DNA from: Robertmurraya siralis | GTDB lineage: Bacteria > Bacillota > Bacilli > Bacillales > Cytobacillaceae | Length of the DNA stretch: 64,000 nucleotides | Direction of reading: 5' to 3' | Assembly: GCF_005502275.1 (NCBI RefSeq) | Contig: NZ_SWLZ01000017.1 | Location: 42,854 to 106,853, forward strand | Shown here: piece after piece, positions 18,886-29,110 of the stretch | How the letters are laid out: each line of letters begins with the position of its first letter | Numbering within the stretch: position 1 is the stretch's first letter | Notes under the pieces: model-generated | Told to the model about the DNA's origin: nothing | The model's input: only the letters and a program-made list of their open reading frames with translations | Database searches by the model: none | Position numbers and translations under genes: made by a program

Positions 18886-19752
18886 TTAATAAGGGTACAG
18901 CAAATCACCAATTTTAGCAGTAATTTGCTTTTCTGCAAAATAAGCATGAAGAAGTTCATTTTCATCTAGAGAACCCGTTTCATTGCCATCCTTCTCAACG
19001 ATAATCGGATGCTTACAGCCCCGTTGAAAACGTTCTAGCACATGAATGACAAGCTCATCAGCCTCAACAATAAGCGGCTTAAGCTTACGTAACTCATTTT
19101 TCTTCCCATAATACCTTTCCATTAAAAAGCGAATAAAGATATAACGACTTTGCTTCCACTCATAACGTAAAGTAAAAATAATATAGGAAACAACGATCCA
19201 TAAATTTAAATTGATTGGTTCAATCATTAGCATAAAACAGGTAAAAACAAATACAACGATAATCGAAATGATTAATGTCAGCTTAAAGGCCTTTGGAAAG
19301 GATTCTCTTAATGACAGCCATAAAAAAATAAATTTCCCCCCATCAAGCGGCCAAATAGGAAGCAAATTAAACATTAAGATCATTAGATTAAATTGAATAA
19401 AGTGGGTAAAAATAAATTCAGACATCACTCCAGCCTTATTCAAAAGCAAAGCGGCTGCTATTAACCAAAGATGCTGAATCGGGCCGGCTAAAGTAACAAT
19501 GGCCTCTTCCTTAAGCGGGCGATTCCCGTGCTCATCCATTTCCGCTACTCCCCCGAAGGGTAGAATTGAAATTTTTTTCACGCGCCACGAAAAAAAAGAA
19601 GCGGCAGCCGCATGTCCCAGCTCATGGATGAAAATGATCAAGAGTAAAAGAGAAAGTTCAATAAAATGCGCTGTCATAACCGCTATCGCAACAACACCCC
19701 ATAATAATGGATGGATATATATTTTTCGAAAAAGGGAAAGAAAGTTAGTCAA
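18886..19752 (-). CDS. spoIVFB: SpoIVFB, intramembrane metalloprotease for pro-sigma-K
   Basis: SpoIVFB cuts pro-sigma-K in the mother cell after the SpoIVB signal from the forespore. The 288-residue site-2-protease-type protein has the zinc motif IFIHELGHAAAA (about residue 43), a second metal ligand in FNLLPIWPLDGGK (about 137), six membrane helices, and a C-terminal CBS-like domain (about 220-285). Its start overlaps the spoIVFA end by 8 bases, so the inhibitor-protease pair is translationally coupled. Confidence 0.93.
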   Translation of the reverse strand: MTNFLSLFRKIYIHPLLWGVVAIAVMTAHFIELSLLLLIIFIHELGHAAAASFFSWRVKKISILPFGGVAEMDEHGNRPLKEEAIVTLAGPIQHLWLIAAALLLNKAGVMSEFIFTHFIQFNLMILMFNLLPIWPLDGGKFIFLWLSLRESFPKAFKLTLIISIIVVFVFTCFMLMIEPINLNLWIVVSYIIFTLRYEWKQSRYIFIRFLMERYYGKKNELRKLKPLIVEADELVIHVLERFQRGCKHPIIVEKDGNETGSLDENELLHAYFAEKQITAKIGDLLYPY

Positions 19753-20512
19753 ATTGGATCACCTGGATGGGGTCAATAAAGTCATCCCCTTTTTTAATGG
19801 CAAAATAAAAAACGCCCTTCGCTCCATCTCCAGCATCTGCTGCCGTGCCAACACTTGTTCCTTTTTTTATAAATTCATACAATGTAACATCAATCGATTC
19901 AAGGTTGCCATACCATGTTTCGCTTTTATCGGCATGCTGAATAATGACCGTTTTACCGAAGCCTTCCTCATGGCCTACATAACTGACTCTTCCTTCACTC
20001 ATCGCTGTAACTGCAGCGCCTTTTTCCGTTTCGATGGAAACCTTTTGACCGTCCTCTGCAAATTCCTCTAATATTCGTGCTGCCGCAGGTAAAGCATACT
20101 CCTGAATTCCGTCGGATTCTGGTTCTTCATTGCGCTCAAATGGCAAAAGAGCCAACGGCTTGCCAAATTTATTTTCATACCAATCTGCCACCGCCGCAAA
20201 TTGAAAATCATGCTCCAATGATTTTGTGACAAAGCTCTTTACTGGCTGCAATGATTCTCCGCCACTGCGGAAAATAATGGCGACAATGAGCACAAGACAA
20301 GCCGAAGCCAATATTTTAAACAAAAAAAATTCTTTATTAAATAGTGGATGACCACTTTCTCCTGGATCACTTTCATAAGAGGGGAATTTTTCAAATCCAT
20401 ATTTTTCTTCCTCTTCGACAACGAAAAATTGCTCATTTACATGCTTCGTCATTCTTTCCCTTTCACGTTTTCGTTTCGCTATCCTTTTTCTAATATCATC
20501 CGCTCTAGACAT
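19745..20512 (-). CDS. spoIVFA: SpoIVFA, regulator of SpoIVFB
   Basis: A 255-residue protein with a charged N-terminal cytoplasmic region, one membrane helix (about 75-94) and a C-terminal M23/LytM-like domain (about 150-250, GRVSYVGHEEGFGKTVIIQH). It holds SpoIVFB inactive together with BofA until SpoIVB cleaves it. The LytM metal ligands are incomplete, as expected for a non-enzymatic family member. It is the first gene of the spoIVFA-spoIVFB pair. Confidence 0.92.
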   Translation of the reverse strand: MSRADDIRKRIAKRKRERERMTKHVNEQFFVVEEEEKYGFEKFPSYESDPGESGHPLFNKEFFLFKILASACLVLIVAIIFRSGGESLQPVKSFVTKSLEHDFQFAAVADWYENKFGKPLALLPFERNEEPESDGIQEYALPAAARILEEFAEDGQKVSIETEKGAAVTAMSEGRVSYVGHEEGFGKTVIIQHADKSETWYGNLESIDVTLYEFIKKGTSVGTAADAGDGAKGVFYFAIKKGDDFIDPIQVIQFD

Positions 20513-20640
20513 GTCCCCACCAATCCCTTATCTAGTTTGTACAAGTGTATGAGTTGTCCACGTCATATATGACAAGAAAAATCAGAAGTAAAAAGAGCTC
20601 ACTCCTCCCAATCATTAATGAAGCTAAAAACAGAGCATCA

Positions 20641-20669
20641 AAAAAGAACCGAGCTTAACCTCAGTTCTT
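20641..20669 (-). terminator. Terminator of minC-minD
   Basis: AAGAACCGAG (20644-20653) pairs with CTCAGTTCTT (20660-20669), with one G-U pair and a T run on the minus strand, just past the minD stop. Confidence 0.85.
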
Positions 20670-20681
20670 ACATATGTATAT

Positions 20682-21485
20682 TTACTTCACACCAAAAAAT
20701 TTCTTCAATTTAGAAAAAACACCCTTGTCCTCTTCACCTAATGGCTGTAAAGGAACGGATTCTCCTAAAATGCGCCGGGCAATATTCCGGTAGGCAATTG
20801 ACGCCTTGCTATTGGGGTTTAAAGCGATCGGTTCACCATGATTTGATGCCTTAATGACCTCATCATCGTCTGCAACAATGCCAATTAATTCAATCGATAA
20901 ATGGGTTGTAATTTCATCAACATCCAGCATATCACCATTTTTTATTAAATGGTTACGAATGCGATTAATCACTAGTTTAGGAGATTCTACATTTTCTTCT
21001 TTTTCAAGAAGTCCGATAATTCGATCTGCATCACGAACTGCCGAAACTTCTGGAGTGGTAACTACGATCGCCTTATCTGCTCCTGCTACTGCATTTTTGT
21101 AGCCTTGTTCAATTCCGGCTGGGCAGTCAATGATAATATAGTCATAATCCTGTTTCAGAGATTCTACCAGAACTTTCATTTGTTCTGGCTCAACCGCTGT
21201 TTTATCGCTTGTTTGTGCTGCTGGCAGCAAATAAAGAAGATCCTCAAAACGCTTGTCCTTGACGAGGGCTTGATGAATTTTGCAACGGCCTTGAATAACA
21301 TCCACTAAGTCATAGATAATTCGATTTTCCAGCCCCATAACGACGTCCAAATTTCGCAAACCAATATCTGTATCTACCAAACAAACTCTTTTTCCTTGAA
21401 GAGCCAAAGCTGTACCTATATTAGCCGAAGTGGTTGTTTTACCAACCCCGCCTTTACCCGATGTTATAACGATTGCTTCCCCCAC
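20682..21485 (-). CDS. minD: MinD septum-site ATPase
   Basis: A 267-residue deviant-Walker ATPase: GKGGVGKTTTSANIGTALA at the N-terminus, a DTDIGLRNLD switch, IIIDCPAGIEQG, and a C-terminal amphipathic membrane-targeting helix (KGVFSKLKKFFGVK). It brings MinC to the membrane at the poles to block polar septa. It follows minC after one base, a tightly coupled pair. Confidence 0.97.
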   Translation of the reverse strand: MGEAIVITSGKGGVGKTTTSANIGTALALQGKRVCLVDTDIGLRNLDVVMGLENRIIYDLVDVIQGRCKIHQALVKDKRFEDLLYLLPAAQTSDKTAVEPEQMKVLVESLKQDYDYIIIDCPAGIEQGYKNAVAGADKAIVVTTPEVSAVRDADRIIGLLEKEENVESPKLVINRIRNHLIKNGDMLDVDEITTHLSIELIGIVADDDEVIKASNHGEPIALNPNSKASIAYRNIARRILGESVPLQPLGEEDKGVFSKLKKFFGVK

Positions 21486-21486
21486 T

Positions 21487-22167
21487 TTAGAATCCTCCTT
21501 CCAATCTTGTTAAATTTGGTCTAAGATGCATCAAAACTTGTAATCTATCAATAATAATTTGTTCATTTTCATCAATATACGCGCACTCCATTTCCCGTCT
21601 TTCTTCGTTTCCATGGACATCAGGAGAGCGACTGATCGCTTCATTAATTCTTAACTGAGTCGGCATCATGATCGAAGCAGAAATAATCGCGTTCGAGTTT
21701 CCATTTGCACCAGCATGAGCAATTCCTTTTAATGCTCCCATTACAAATACATTACCTCCCGCCACGACTTTGCCACCAGGATTTACATCTCCAATCAACA
21801 ACAAATCTCCTGGTACTTCGAGAACTTGACCGGAGCGGACGATTCTTGCAACAGAAACAATTTCATGCTCCTCCATAATTTGTTTTGCTTCAAGCTTTGT
21901 TAAGACATTAGACTCTATCGACTCGACAACCAAATTCTTTTTTTGCCGAATCAACGTCTTAATTTCTTCCTTTTGCTCATCAGTTAAGTATCTATTTCCA
22001 GCTTTAACACTAACAGAAATTAGAGGATGCTCGTTATTCACTCTTTGATTTTCTGTCAGCTTCTCGTTTAACTCCCGTTTTAATTCCTCATAGGAGCACA
22101 TGTCGTCTAAATGTAATGTTAGTCCATCTTTCGTTCCCTTTATTAGCACATTCTGAGTTTTCTTCAT
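21487..22167 (-). CDS. minC: MinC septum-site inhibitor of FtsZ
   Basis: A 226-residue protein with the N-terminal FtsZ-inhibiting domain (1-95) and the C-terminal beta-helix dimer and MinD-binding domain (about 105-215, [20 protein letters not shown]). It prevents FtsZ assembly away from midcell. The start is ATG at 22167 with a GGTGA ribosome site. B. subtilis has minCD directly behind mreBCD; here a 564-base gap separates them. Confidence 0.95.
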   Translation of the reverse strand: MKKTQNVLIKGTKDGLTLHLDDMCSYEELKRELNEKLTENQRVNNEHPLISVSVKAGNRYLTDEQKEEIKTLIRQKKNLVVESIESNVLTKLEAKQIMEEHEIVSVARIVRSGQVLEVPGDLLLIGDVNPGGKVVAGGNVFVMGALKGIAHAGANGNSNAIISASIMMPTQLRINEAISRSPDVHGNEERREMECAYIDENEQIIIDRLQVLMHLRPNLTRLEGGF

Positions 22168-22731
22168 ATCAAGATGTTCACCTCATAGAAAAGCGTAAGC
22201 TCCTGTACATTGCCATACAAACTGGCAGAACCTTTAGAAGTCCTTTGCTGCCAAAGAACTCACCTTTTTATAGAAAGGGCTTAAAGTTTGCAGGGGGCTA
22301 AACAGCTTGCGCTGAACAATTCTCCAAGTCATGCTTCAACACCTTCTTTTTATCCCTTTGAGCCAAAATATAGGTGCTTGAGCTTGGCATATATCAAGCA
22401 TAACATTCATATCGTTTAATCACATACTTTTTTTATCGATGATGTTCATAAATCTTTAGGCTTTATTAGCGTGATTGTTTTGATCTGATAATTGTTCTGC
22501 CTCGGGTAAAAGGAGGGAGAACGCGCTGTCAAGCCTGCAGAAAGATATACAGACAACTGAGCAAAAAGCAGCCATATTATCTTTAAGAAACAAGGTCTGT
22601 ATCAGATATTCGACAAATACAACAAATATTCCTTTAATAAATACGTTGTTTTCAAAGAGATTATAGTTTCTTCGAAAACTCCCGTTAGTAACACTTACCT
22701 ATTTTTGTAAAAAAAAGTATGGCTAATTATG
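22168..22731. other. Unusually long gap between mreD and minC
   Basis: The gap is 564 bases long. No gene with a normal start is seen on either strand. A ribosome-site-like AAAGGAGGG at 22508-22516 on the plus strand precedes only a 46-codon frame lacking ATG/GTG/TTG (22526-22666). The region should contain the minC promoter. No clear remnant of a known gene could be recognised. Confidence 0.4.
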
Positions 22732-23250
22732 TTACTCTGCTTTTAATGATTGAGCATATTTCTCAAAGTGCCGTTTAAGCGGATAAGCAAAAATAATAAT
22801 AAACGCCAAATTTAATATTAATGTTGGCACCCATCTTAAATCGACAAACATGGAAAAAACCATATCTGTTTTGTTGATTAAAAACGTTAATTCATAGACA
22901 CAGAGCTCCAATAGGGCAACCCCCAGTAACGAAACAACTGCAATAACGACAATGTTCGCTTGCAGTAGTCGCATCACTTTTGAAGTCAAATAAGCAATGA
23001 AAGGGAATAAAAATAAGTAAACTCCAATTATTTCCGTATAAACGACATCAAACAATAGTCCAAAAACGAGAGCGTAAATCAGTCCGTGATTTCGATTACC
23101 ATAAAGAGTCAAAAAGATAATAGCAATCATCAAAAAACGGGGAACTAGAATGCGATCGCTATTAAACATCTCAGCTGGAAGAGATTGAACAAAGATACTT
23201 TCCAACATAAAGAAAAAAATGAATAAGAGAGGAAGAAGAAATTTTCTCAC
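22732..23250 (-). CDS. mreD: MreD rod-shape protein
   Basis: A 172-residue protein with five to six membrane helices and the MreD-type start KFLLPLLFIFFFMLES. It is part of the elongasome that spreads lateral cell-wall synthesis. It overlaps the mreC end by 4 bases. Confidence 0.93.
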   Translation of the reverse strand: MRKFLLPLLFIFFFMLESIFVQSLPAEMFNSDRILVPRFLMIAIIFLTLYGNRNHGLIYALVFGLLFDVVYTEIIGVYLFLFPFIAYLTSKVMRLLQANIVVIAVVSLLGVALLELCVYELTFLINKTDMVFSMFVDLRWVPTLILNLAFIIIFAYPLKRHFEKYAQSLKAE

Positions 23251-24131
23251 AGCTCCTCCTCCTCATCATCGACCATATCACTTAAATTTGGCTGATCCAT
23301 CACTCTCTTTACAACCATAACATTTCTAATATTATAAAAGTTTGCTCCTGGTTTCACATATGCAGTTTGATTAAGACCAAATTCATCAGGTTCAACATCC
23401 ACTACTTCTCCAATTGACAAGTTCTGAGGGAATATTCCACCTAATCCGGATGTAACAACCTTTTGTTGTTTTTCAACTTTGGCATCATAAGGAATCCGCT
23501 TAAGCTTTAACAGCTCCCGATCAACGTCATAGCCCTCGATCGTCCCAAAATATTCTTCATTCCCTTTAATCTCAGCGGAGATTCGATTCGTTGGATCCAT
23601 TGCACTTAATAATTGGATCGTGGCCGTAAATTGTTGTGTACTTTTCACTTTCCCGATTAAGTATCCATTGGACGAAACAACTGCCATATTTTGTTCGATT
23701 CCATTGACTTCGCCCTTATTAATAATGATAATTTCATGCCAACGATCTGGGTTGCGCCCAATAACCGTTGCTTGTATAGGCTCATAATCTCGAAGGCTTT
23801 CTTTTTCACCTAAAATCTCCCGAAGTTCTTCATTTTCCTTTTCTAGTTGTTGTACATCTGCCTCAAGCTTCGCAAGCTTATCTAACCGAGATTTCAATTC
23901 CTTATTTTCTGAATATGTATTTTGGAGATCTTTCACATTTTCAAAGAAATCGGTTACGTAGCCCTGTGGCTTTGCAAAAACATTTTGTATCCATCCGGTT
24001 GCATCCTTCAAAAATTGCTCTGGCACAGTTAATTCTTCTCGTTCTCTTAAGGAAAATCCAATTAATGCCACGAGAATAATAATGCTGACAAGCAAAAAAA
24101 TCAGGCGTTTATTCAAAAAGAATTGTGGCAT
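23247..24131 (-). CDS. mreC: MreC rod-shape protein
   Basis: A 294-residue protein with one N-terminal membrane anchor (about 9-27), a coiled coil (about 68-112) and the beta-barrel MreC domain (about 120-275, with NRISAEIKGNEEYFGTIEG and GLGGIFPQNLSIGEVVDVE). It links MreB to wall synthases outside the membrane. It is the middle gene of mreB-mreC-mreD and lies 115 bases after mreB. Confidence 0.95.
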   Translation of the reverse strand: MPQFFLNKRLIFLLVSIIILVALIGFSLREREELTVPEQFLKDATGWIQNVFAKPQGYVTDFFENVKDLQNTYSENKELKSRLDKLAKLEADVQQLEKENEELREILGEKESLRDYEPIQATVIGRNPDRWHEIIIINKGEVNGIEQNMAVVSSNGYLIGKVKSTQQFTATIQLLSAMDPTNRISAEIKGNEEYFGTIEGYDVDRELLKLKRIPYDAKVEKQQKVVTSGLGGIFPQNLSIGEVVDVEPDEFGLNQTAYVKPGANFYNIRNVMVVKRVMDQPNLSDMVDDEEEEL

Positions 24132-24246
24132 ATACTACACCTCATTTTTTACAATATTCATAGAGCTATTTATAATAAATCGAGTACATGATGATCAATC
24201 GCAAATGAATTCACTTGCGATTGATCTCTAAAGAAATGGGTATAGA

Positions 24247-25269
24247 CTAGCGTGATTCCTTTGCCCGATTTTTAAATAAGTTGATATTATCTAACGCCTT
24301 TCCTGTTCCAATCGCTACACAATCAAGTGGATTTTCGGCAATTAATACAGGCATATTCGTTTCTTCACTAATAACCCGATCAAGATTGCGCAGTAAAGCG
24401 CCGCCTCCAGTTAATACAATGCCGCGATCCATAATATCTGCCGCCAATTCTGGAGGCGTTTTTTCAAGCGTTACTTTCACAGCATCCACAATAGCCTCCA
24501 CAGTATCTCGAAGAGCGTGTGAAATTTCCAAAGGAGTAATTTCGATTGTTTTCGGCAAACCCGTTAATAAATCACGACCACGAATTTCCATGTTATCGAT
24601 GCCTTCTGGCTCTCCAGCACTACCAATTTCCACTTTAATCGTCTCTGAAGTCCGATCACCAATCATTAAATTATACGTTTTTCTTATGTAGCTCACGATT
24701 GCATCGTCCATTTCATCACCAGCAACACGCACGGACTGACTTGTAACGATTCCGCCAAGGGAAATAATCGCCACTTCCGTCGTTCCTCCGCCGATATCAA
24801 CAACCATGCTTCCTGTTGGTTCCCATACAGGAAGATTGGCTCCAATTGCTGCAGCAAAAGGCTCTTCAATTGTATAGGCATCCTTCGCACCCGCTTGACG
24901 AGTCGCATCAATAACGGCTCGTTCCTCCACTGCTGTAATCCCTGACGGAACACACACCATTATATATGGCTTCCCAGAAAATAAGCCCTTTGCTTTTGTC
25001 GCTTGCTTAATATAATATTTCATCATTGTTGCAGTCGTTTCATAGTCAGCGATTACGCCATCCTTCATTGGTCGTAGCGCAACAACATTACCTGGTGTTC
25101 TTCCGATCATATTTTTCGCATCGTTTCCAACAGCGACAATTTGCTTTGTATCTGTTTGTAAAGCGACAACAGAAGGCTCGCGTACGACAACACCTTTTCC
25201 TTTCACATATACAAGGGTATTTGCTGTACCCAAATCTATCCCAAGGTCTTTAGTTCCAATACCTAACAT
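24247..25269 (-). CDS. mreB: MreB actin-like cell-shape protein
   Basis: A 340-residue actin homologue with phosphate-1 motif [19 protein letters not shown], phosphate-2 [19 protein letters not shown] and the adenosine motif [15 protein letters not shown]. Membrane-bound filaments orient lateral wall synthesis. The near-perfect family length and motifs point to MreB itself rather than Mbl, and the following mreC-mreD support this. Confidence 0.97.
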   Translation of the reverse strand: MLGIGTKDLGIDLGTANTLVYVKGKGVVVREPSVVALQTDTKQIVAVGNDAKNMIGRTPGNVVALRPMKDGVIADYETTATMMKYYIKQATKAKGLFSGKPYIMVCVPSGITAVEERAVIDATRQAGAKDAYTIEEPFAAAIGANLPVWEPTGSMVVDIGGGTTEVAIISLGGIVTSQSVRVAGDEMDDAIVSYIRKTYNLMIGDRTSETIKVEIGSAGEPEGIDNMEIRGRDLLTGLPKTIEITPLEISHALRDTVEAIVDAVKVTLEKTPPELAADIMDRGIVLTGGGALLRNLDRVISEETNMPVLIAENPLDCVAIGTGKALDNINLFKNRAKESR

Positions 25270-25499
25270 TGTTGTATCTCCCTTTCTGAAACAAATCGTT
25301 TAACACCATTATTCGTGTCCTGATTAAGTGTTTATCCATTTTTTTATTAACTAAAATTGACTTTGAAGCACGAGTGATCGTGCAAAAGTCACAAGCATTA
25401 TTATAGCTCAACAAATGTCAAAATCATAGTGCCATAAGGGCATATTTCATTATATATGAAATAGGGCACAAATTCATAGTAATAAGGAAATGCTCTTTC

Positions 25500-26192
25500 T
25501 TATAAGTATCCTTTTTCCTTCAGGCTTACAAATTTATTCTCCCCTATAATTAAATGATCTAATATTTCAATCCCAATAATTTTCCCTGCTTCGACCAAAC
25601 GCTTCGTCACTTCAATATCTTCACGGCTTGGCGTAGGATCACCGGAAGGATGATTATGAAGGCAAATGACAGAGGCAGATGAGCGGCGGAGAGCTTCCTT
25701 GAAGACCTCTCTTGGATGAACGATAGAAGCATTCAAACTCCCAATAAAAATAGTTTTCTTATGCAATACTTGGTTCTTTGTATTTAGATACAAACAAACG
25801 AAATGCTCTTGTGCCAGAAAGCGCATATCATTCATGACATAATTCGCCCCATCTTCTGGGGAACGAATGATATATCGGTCGTCATAGGATAAATTAGAAA
25901 TTCGCCGTCCTATTTCTACTGCTGCAAGTACCTGTATAGCTTTTGCTTTTCCTATACCTTTTATAGCAGTTATTTCATCTAACGTAGCATCTTTTAAAAG
26001 CCGTAAGCCTTCAAAATTTGTCAATAAGCGATTGGATAATTGTAGAACCGATTCCTCTTTTGTTCCCGTTCTTAACAAAATCGCAAGCAATTCATGATTT
26101 GAAAGGCTTGCTGGGCCACTTTGTTCAAATCTTTCCCTCGGTCTTTCCCCCTCAGGAAAATCTCGGATCATTAATGTTTCATCTTGCAACAT
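25500..26192 (-). CDS. radC: RadC (JAB/MPN-domain protein)
   Basis: A 230-residue protein with an N-terminal helix-hairpin-helix region (TAIKGIGKAKAIQVLAAVEI) and a C-terminal JAB/MPN domain whose zinc motif reads CLHNHPSGDPTPSREDIEVT. The historical link to DNA repair is weak and the enzymatic activity is unproven. Order maf-radC-mreB is conserved in Bacillus. Confidence 0.94.
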   Translation of the reverse strand: MLQDETLMIRDFPEGERPRERFEQSGPASLSNHELLAILLRTGTKEESVLQLSNRLLTNFEGLRLLKDATLDEITAIKGIGKAKAIQVLAAVEIGRRISNLSYDDRYIIRSPEDGANYVMNDMRFLAQEHFVCLYLNTKNQVLHKKTIFIGSLNASIVHPREVFKEALRRSSASVICLHNHPSGDPTPSREDIEVTKRLVEAGKIIGIEILDHLIIGENKFVSLKEKGYL

Positions 26193-26226
26193 GATTCCTC
26201 CTATTTACCTTGATGGCAAATGGAAG

Positions 26227-26799
26227 TTAGAAAGGCAAATCATATCCGAGCATGCGCAATTCTCTGATCGTTTTTGATAGCGGCAGGCCTACTACTGAGA
26301 AATAATCTCCATTAATCTTTTTAACGAGGAGCCTTCCAAAGCCTTGTATTCCATAGGCTCCTGCCTTATCCATCGGTTCTCCGGTGTTAACATAGCTATA
26401 GATTTCCTCGTCTGTTAACTCCCAAAATACCACCTCGGTTTTTTCAAAAAACTCGACGTGCTTCGTTGGACTAAAAATCGATACACCTGTATAAACAAAA
26501 TGATGGCTTCCCGACAATTGCTGAAGCATTTTTGTAGCTTCGTTCTCATCATTTGGTTTTCCCAACACTTGCTCATTTGCTACCACAATTGTATCACTTC
26601 CGATCACAAAAGCTGTCGGATATCTTCGGGCAACAAATTCCGCTTTTCGTTTAGCTAGCTCCATCACAATATCTTCAGGGGTATGATCTGGATTGTAGGT
26701 CTCGTCAACATCACTGCTGCATACTTCAAATGTTAAATGTAAATTTTCTAGAAGTTCTTTTCGCCGTGGGGAAGAAGAGGCTAAAATGAGGGTCTGCAT
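26227..26799 (-). CDS. maf: Maf nucleotide pyrophosphatase
   Basis: A 190-residue Maf/HAM1-fold protein: LILASSSPRRKELLENL at the N-terminus, DVDETYNPDHTPEDIV, and VIGSDTIVVANEQVLGKPND. It hydrolyses dTTP, UTP or modified nucleotides and is associated with septum inhibition when overproduced. The start is ATG at 26799 with AGGTGA upstream. The longer frame to 26883 is not supported by the family. Confidence 0.94.
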   Translation of the reverse strand: MQTLILASSSPRRKELLENLHLTFEVCSSDVDETYNPDHTPEDIVMELAKRKAEFVARRYPTAFVIGSDTIVVANEQVLGKPNDENEATKMLQQLSGSHHFVYTGVSIFSPTKHVEFFEKTEVVFWELTDEEIYSYVNTGEPMDKAGAYGIQGFGRLLVKKINGDYFSVVGLPLSKTIRELRMLGYDLPF

Positions 26800-27152
26800 T
26801 AAATCACCTAACCTTAAGATTGTTTCAAAAAAGGATGATACAAGCTTATCGTACCAAATTCTCTTCTTAGAAACAATTTCCAAGTGAAAAAACTTCTTCC
26901 GAACTAGTCCCTTCTATTTTAAATCCTCTTATTAAGACGTTTTTCACCTATCCGAAGTTTCAATTTCCATAATTTTATGTTTTAAAAAAGAGCCAGCGCA
27001 ATAATTTTTTACGCAGACTCCTTTATATCAAAACCTTTCCCTATAAATTATTTCCCAGAAAATTAATTTTCTCCGATAATGTTTGTCCATCATTTACAAC
27101 ACTTTTTTAAAAGCAGGGGATTTGCGCTAGGGTTGTCCACAGGACCAATTGG
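26800..27152. other. Intergenic region between spoIIB and maf
   Basis: About 350 AT-rich bases without a credible gene. It should contain the maf promoter. I see no array, structured RNA signature or strong terminator. Confidence 0.4.
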
Positions 27153-28199
27153 CTATAAAGCTTGATAAGCAGCCAGGAAATTCAAGAGGTGCTGCTGTAC
27201 TTTCCCCAATGTCTTTTGCTCATGATTTTCACTATAATTGCTTAATAAGCTGGCTGCTTCCTCTAATTCCCCCTTGAGCTGCTGCAGTTGCTCATTTTGT
27301 ATATTCTCAAACTCCTTCCATTCCGTTATTTGCGCAGCTAACGCGTTTATTTGTTCTGTCGCCATTGAATTGGATAGATGTGCAGTTGTACAAATTTCTA
27401 AAAGAAGCTTATATAAATTTGGAGTGGCTTCTAACAGACTGCGTTCTGATTCCTGCAATTGCGAAATTGAGCTCCCGCCAATGGCCATCTCCTTTGAAAA
27501 AGTATCTATCCCGCTTTCTTGCAAATGGCTTCCGAGCGACTTTGCATTTTCTAAATTATCTGCCACACCTACAAATAAGAAAAATTGCTTATCTATCTCC
27601 ATTACTTTAGCGGGTAGTCCTTTTTCCGTCATAGCTGCAGCTTCCACATCAGCAGCGTCAGCTGTCGAAAAAACACCACCTTGAACTAAATAGCTTGTCA
27701 GTGCCGGGAGCTCTACAACAGCCTTTCCAGTGGGGCTTGCTTCTTCTTCAGGGGAGGCTTCCTCCACCGGTCCAGATACCGCTTCTGTCATGGAATCAGA
27801 AATAACCATATTTAACATTAAAATGCCAAGGGTTGTCCCTGATAAAACGGCTAAAAAAACGATTAATAATATCGATGGCACAACCCCTTTACCGCGAATA
27901 TGATGGCTTTTTTTTCCACCGCTCTTTCCCTTTGATTGGCTCATTATTTTGTATTCCTGTAGTTGTTCCTGCTCCTCTACATCAGGCAAGATCCAGTCAA
28001 ATTCATCATCTTCTTTCACCTGTTCTGCAGCCGACAGCTCTTGCGATGCAATCTTCTCCAGCTCTTTATATGGAGCGGAGGCGCTATTTTTTCGGTCGTG
28101 ATTATCTTCCCGTTCGCCTATTTGTTTCTCTTTTTCAGTGGAGCGATCTTTCCCGTTAATTTTTATCGTAATCGTTTTTGAATTTCCTGACTTGTCCAA
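27153..28199 (-). CDS. spoIIB: SpoIIB, SPOR-domain protein of engulfment
   Basis: SpoIIB localises to the sporulation septum and helps SpoIID/M/P start engulfment. The 348-residue protein begins with the family signature SKTITIKINGKD, has an acidic cytoplasmic region, one membrane helix (about 108-130), a Glu/Pro linker, and a periplasm-facing SPOR domain (about 165-240, YLVQGGVFSTADAADVEA). The start chosen is TTG at 28199 with AAGGAGGG 6 bases upstream. In B. subtilis spoIIB lies next to comC and folC; here the pilus locus fills that place. Confidence 0.87.
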   Translation of the reverse strand: MDKSGNSKTITIKINGKDRSTEKEKQIGEREDNHDRKNSASAPYKELEKIASQELSAAEQVKEDDEFDWILPDVEEQEQLQEYKIMSQSKGKSGGKKSHHIRGKGVVPSILLIVFLAVLSGTTLGILMLNMVISDSMTEAVSGPVEEASPEEEASPTGKAVVELPALTSYLVQGGVFSTADAADVEAAAMTEKGLPAKVMEIDKQFFLFVGVADNLENAKSLGSHLQESGIDTFSKEMAIGGSSISQLQESERSLLEATPNLYKLLLEICTTAHLSNSMATEQINALAAQITEWKEFENIQNEQLQQLKGELEEAASLLSNYSENHEQKTLGKVQQHLLNFLAAYQAL

Positions 28200-28252
28200 T
28201 GATTGCCCTCCTTCCATGTCGAATGCAGGTTTGCATCAAACATATCATAAAG

Positions 28253-28289
28253 GCAAAAAAAAATAACAAGACTTTTGTCGTCTTGTTAT
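28253..28289 (-). terminator. Terminator of the leftward type IV pilus operon
   Basis: ATAACAAGAC (28263-28272) pairs perfectly with GTCTTGTTAT (28280-28289), followed on the minus strand by a long T run. It lies between the pilO stop and the spoIIB start. Confidence 0.9.
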
Positions 28290-28375
28290 AGAGATTTTCG
28301 TCAAATTTTTTAAAATGGTTATAGCAACAATCAACAGAGATCCCTGTAAAGAGATTTGCCGATACATTAGACTAA

Positions 28376-29110
28376 CTATAGATCACCGAACTTTGGTAAA
28401 GGATTCTTCTTGTCTGCCGGTTCGGGCGTTTCCAATTTGGGTAGCTGTTCCATTAAATCTGCTAACGTCGGCATATAGAAGGCAGCGATTTTAACTTGAT
28501 AGCTTAATGGTCTATCGGACTGCTCCTGCTCAATGATTTCTTCACCTGCAGTAAAATCAATAGCTTCAACAACCGTAATTCTCTCCGAATTTTCAAGATT
28601 GCTAATAAATTTTTCAAATTCAAAATAGCTTGGCGACTCCACGCTTAACGTTACGGAAATTTTTTTTACTCCAGTCGGCAATGGAAGTGTATTTTCTTCT
28701 TCTGCTGCTCGTTCTTCCTCAAGCTCTTCATCCTCATTTAGCTCTGATTGTTCAGTTTCTTCCGCGGCAAACGAAACTTCACTATTTTCAAAATTCATAT
28801 TTGTAACAAAACTTCCAGAGACCACTTCTGCTTTTTCCATATCGAGGATTAATTGCTGTGATAATTCCTTGACAGGAACCATTTTTTGCAAGGAAACCGC
28901 ATTTTGGAAGGTATTGGCATTTGCATCAATCGTTTTACTTTGTAAAGTAGACAATAATTGTTCTTGAGAGGCCAATTCTATTTTCTTTAATGGAATTTGC
29001 TCTATTTTTGGATACAAAACAAAAAAATAAATACTCGCAAATATGAGGATGAGGACGGCGCTAACCCCAATTATTAATATTTTTTCGTTGCGGGACAACT
29101 TTATTTTCAT
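28376..29110 (-). CDS. pilO: PilO-like type IV pilus alignment protein
   Basis: A 244-residue bitopic protein with one N-terminal membrane helix (about 11-32), a coiled-coil stretch (35-75), a very acidic insert (about 118-142, Glu-rich) and a ferredoxin-like C-terminal region. PilO pairs with PilN to connect the membrane platform with PilM and the motor. It overlaps the pilN end by 4 bases and is the last gene of the operon. The family is weakly conserved, so the call leans on order pilM-pilN-pilO and topology. Confidence 0.82.
   Translation of the reverse strand: MKIKLSRNEKILIIGVSAVLILIFASIYFFVLYPKIEQIPLKKIELASQEQLLSTLQSKTIDANANTFQNAVSLQKMVPVKELSQQLILDMEKAEVVSGSFVTNMNFENSEVSFAAEETEQSELNEDEELEEERAAEEENTLPLPTGVKKISVTLSVESPSYFEFEKFISNLENSERITVVEAIDFTAGEEIIEQEQSDRPLSYQVKIAAFYMPTLADLMEQLPKLETPEPADKKNPLPKFGDL

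Noticed and set aside
22526..22666. 46-codon plus-strand frame after AAAGGAGGG
   Set aside because: It has only CTG as start, no recognisable features, and is very short. The purine tract may be chance.
24281..24691. 136-codon frame on the plus strand
   Set aside because: It is antisense to mreB, a highly conserved gene, and its product is low-complexity Ser/Pro-rich.
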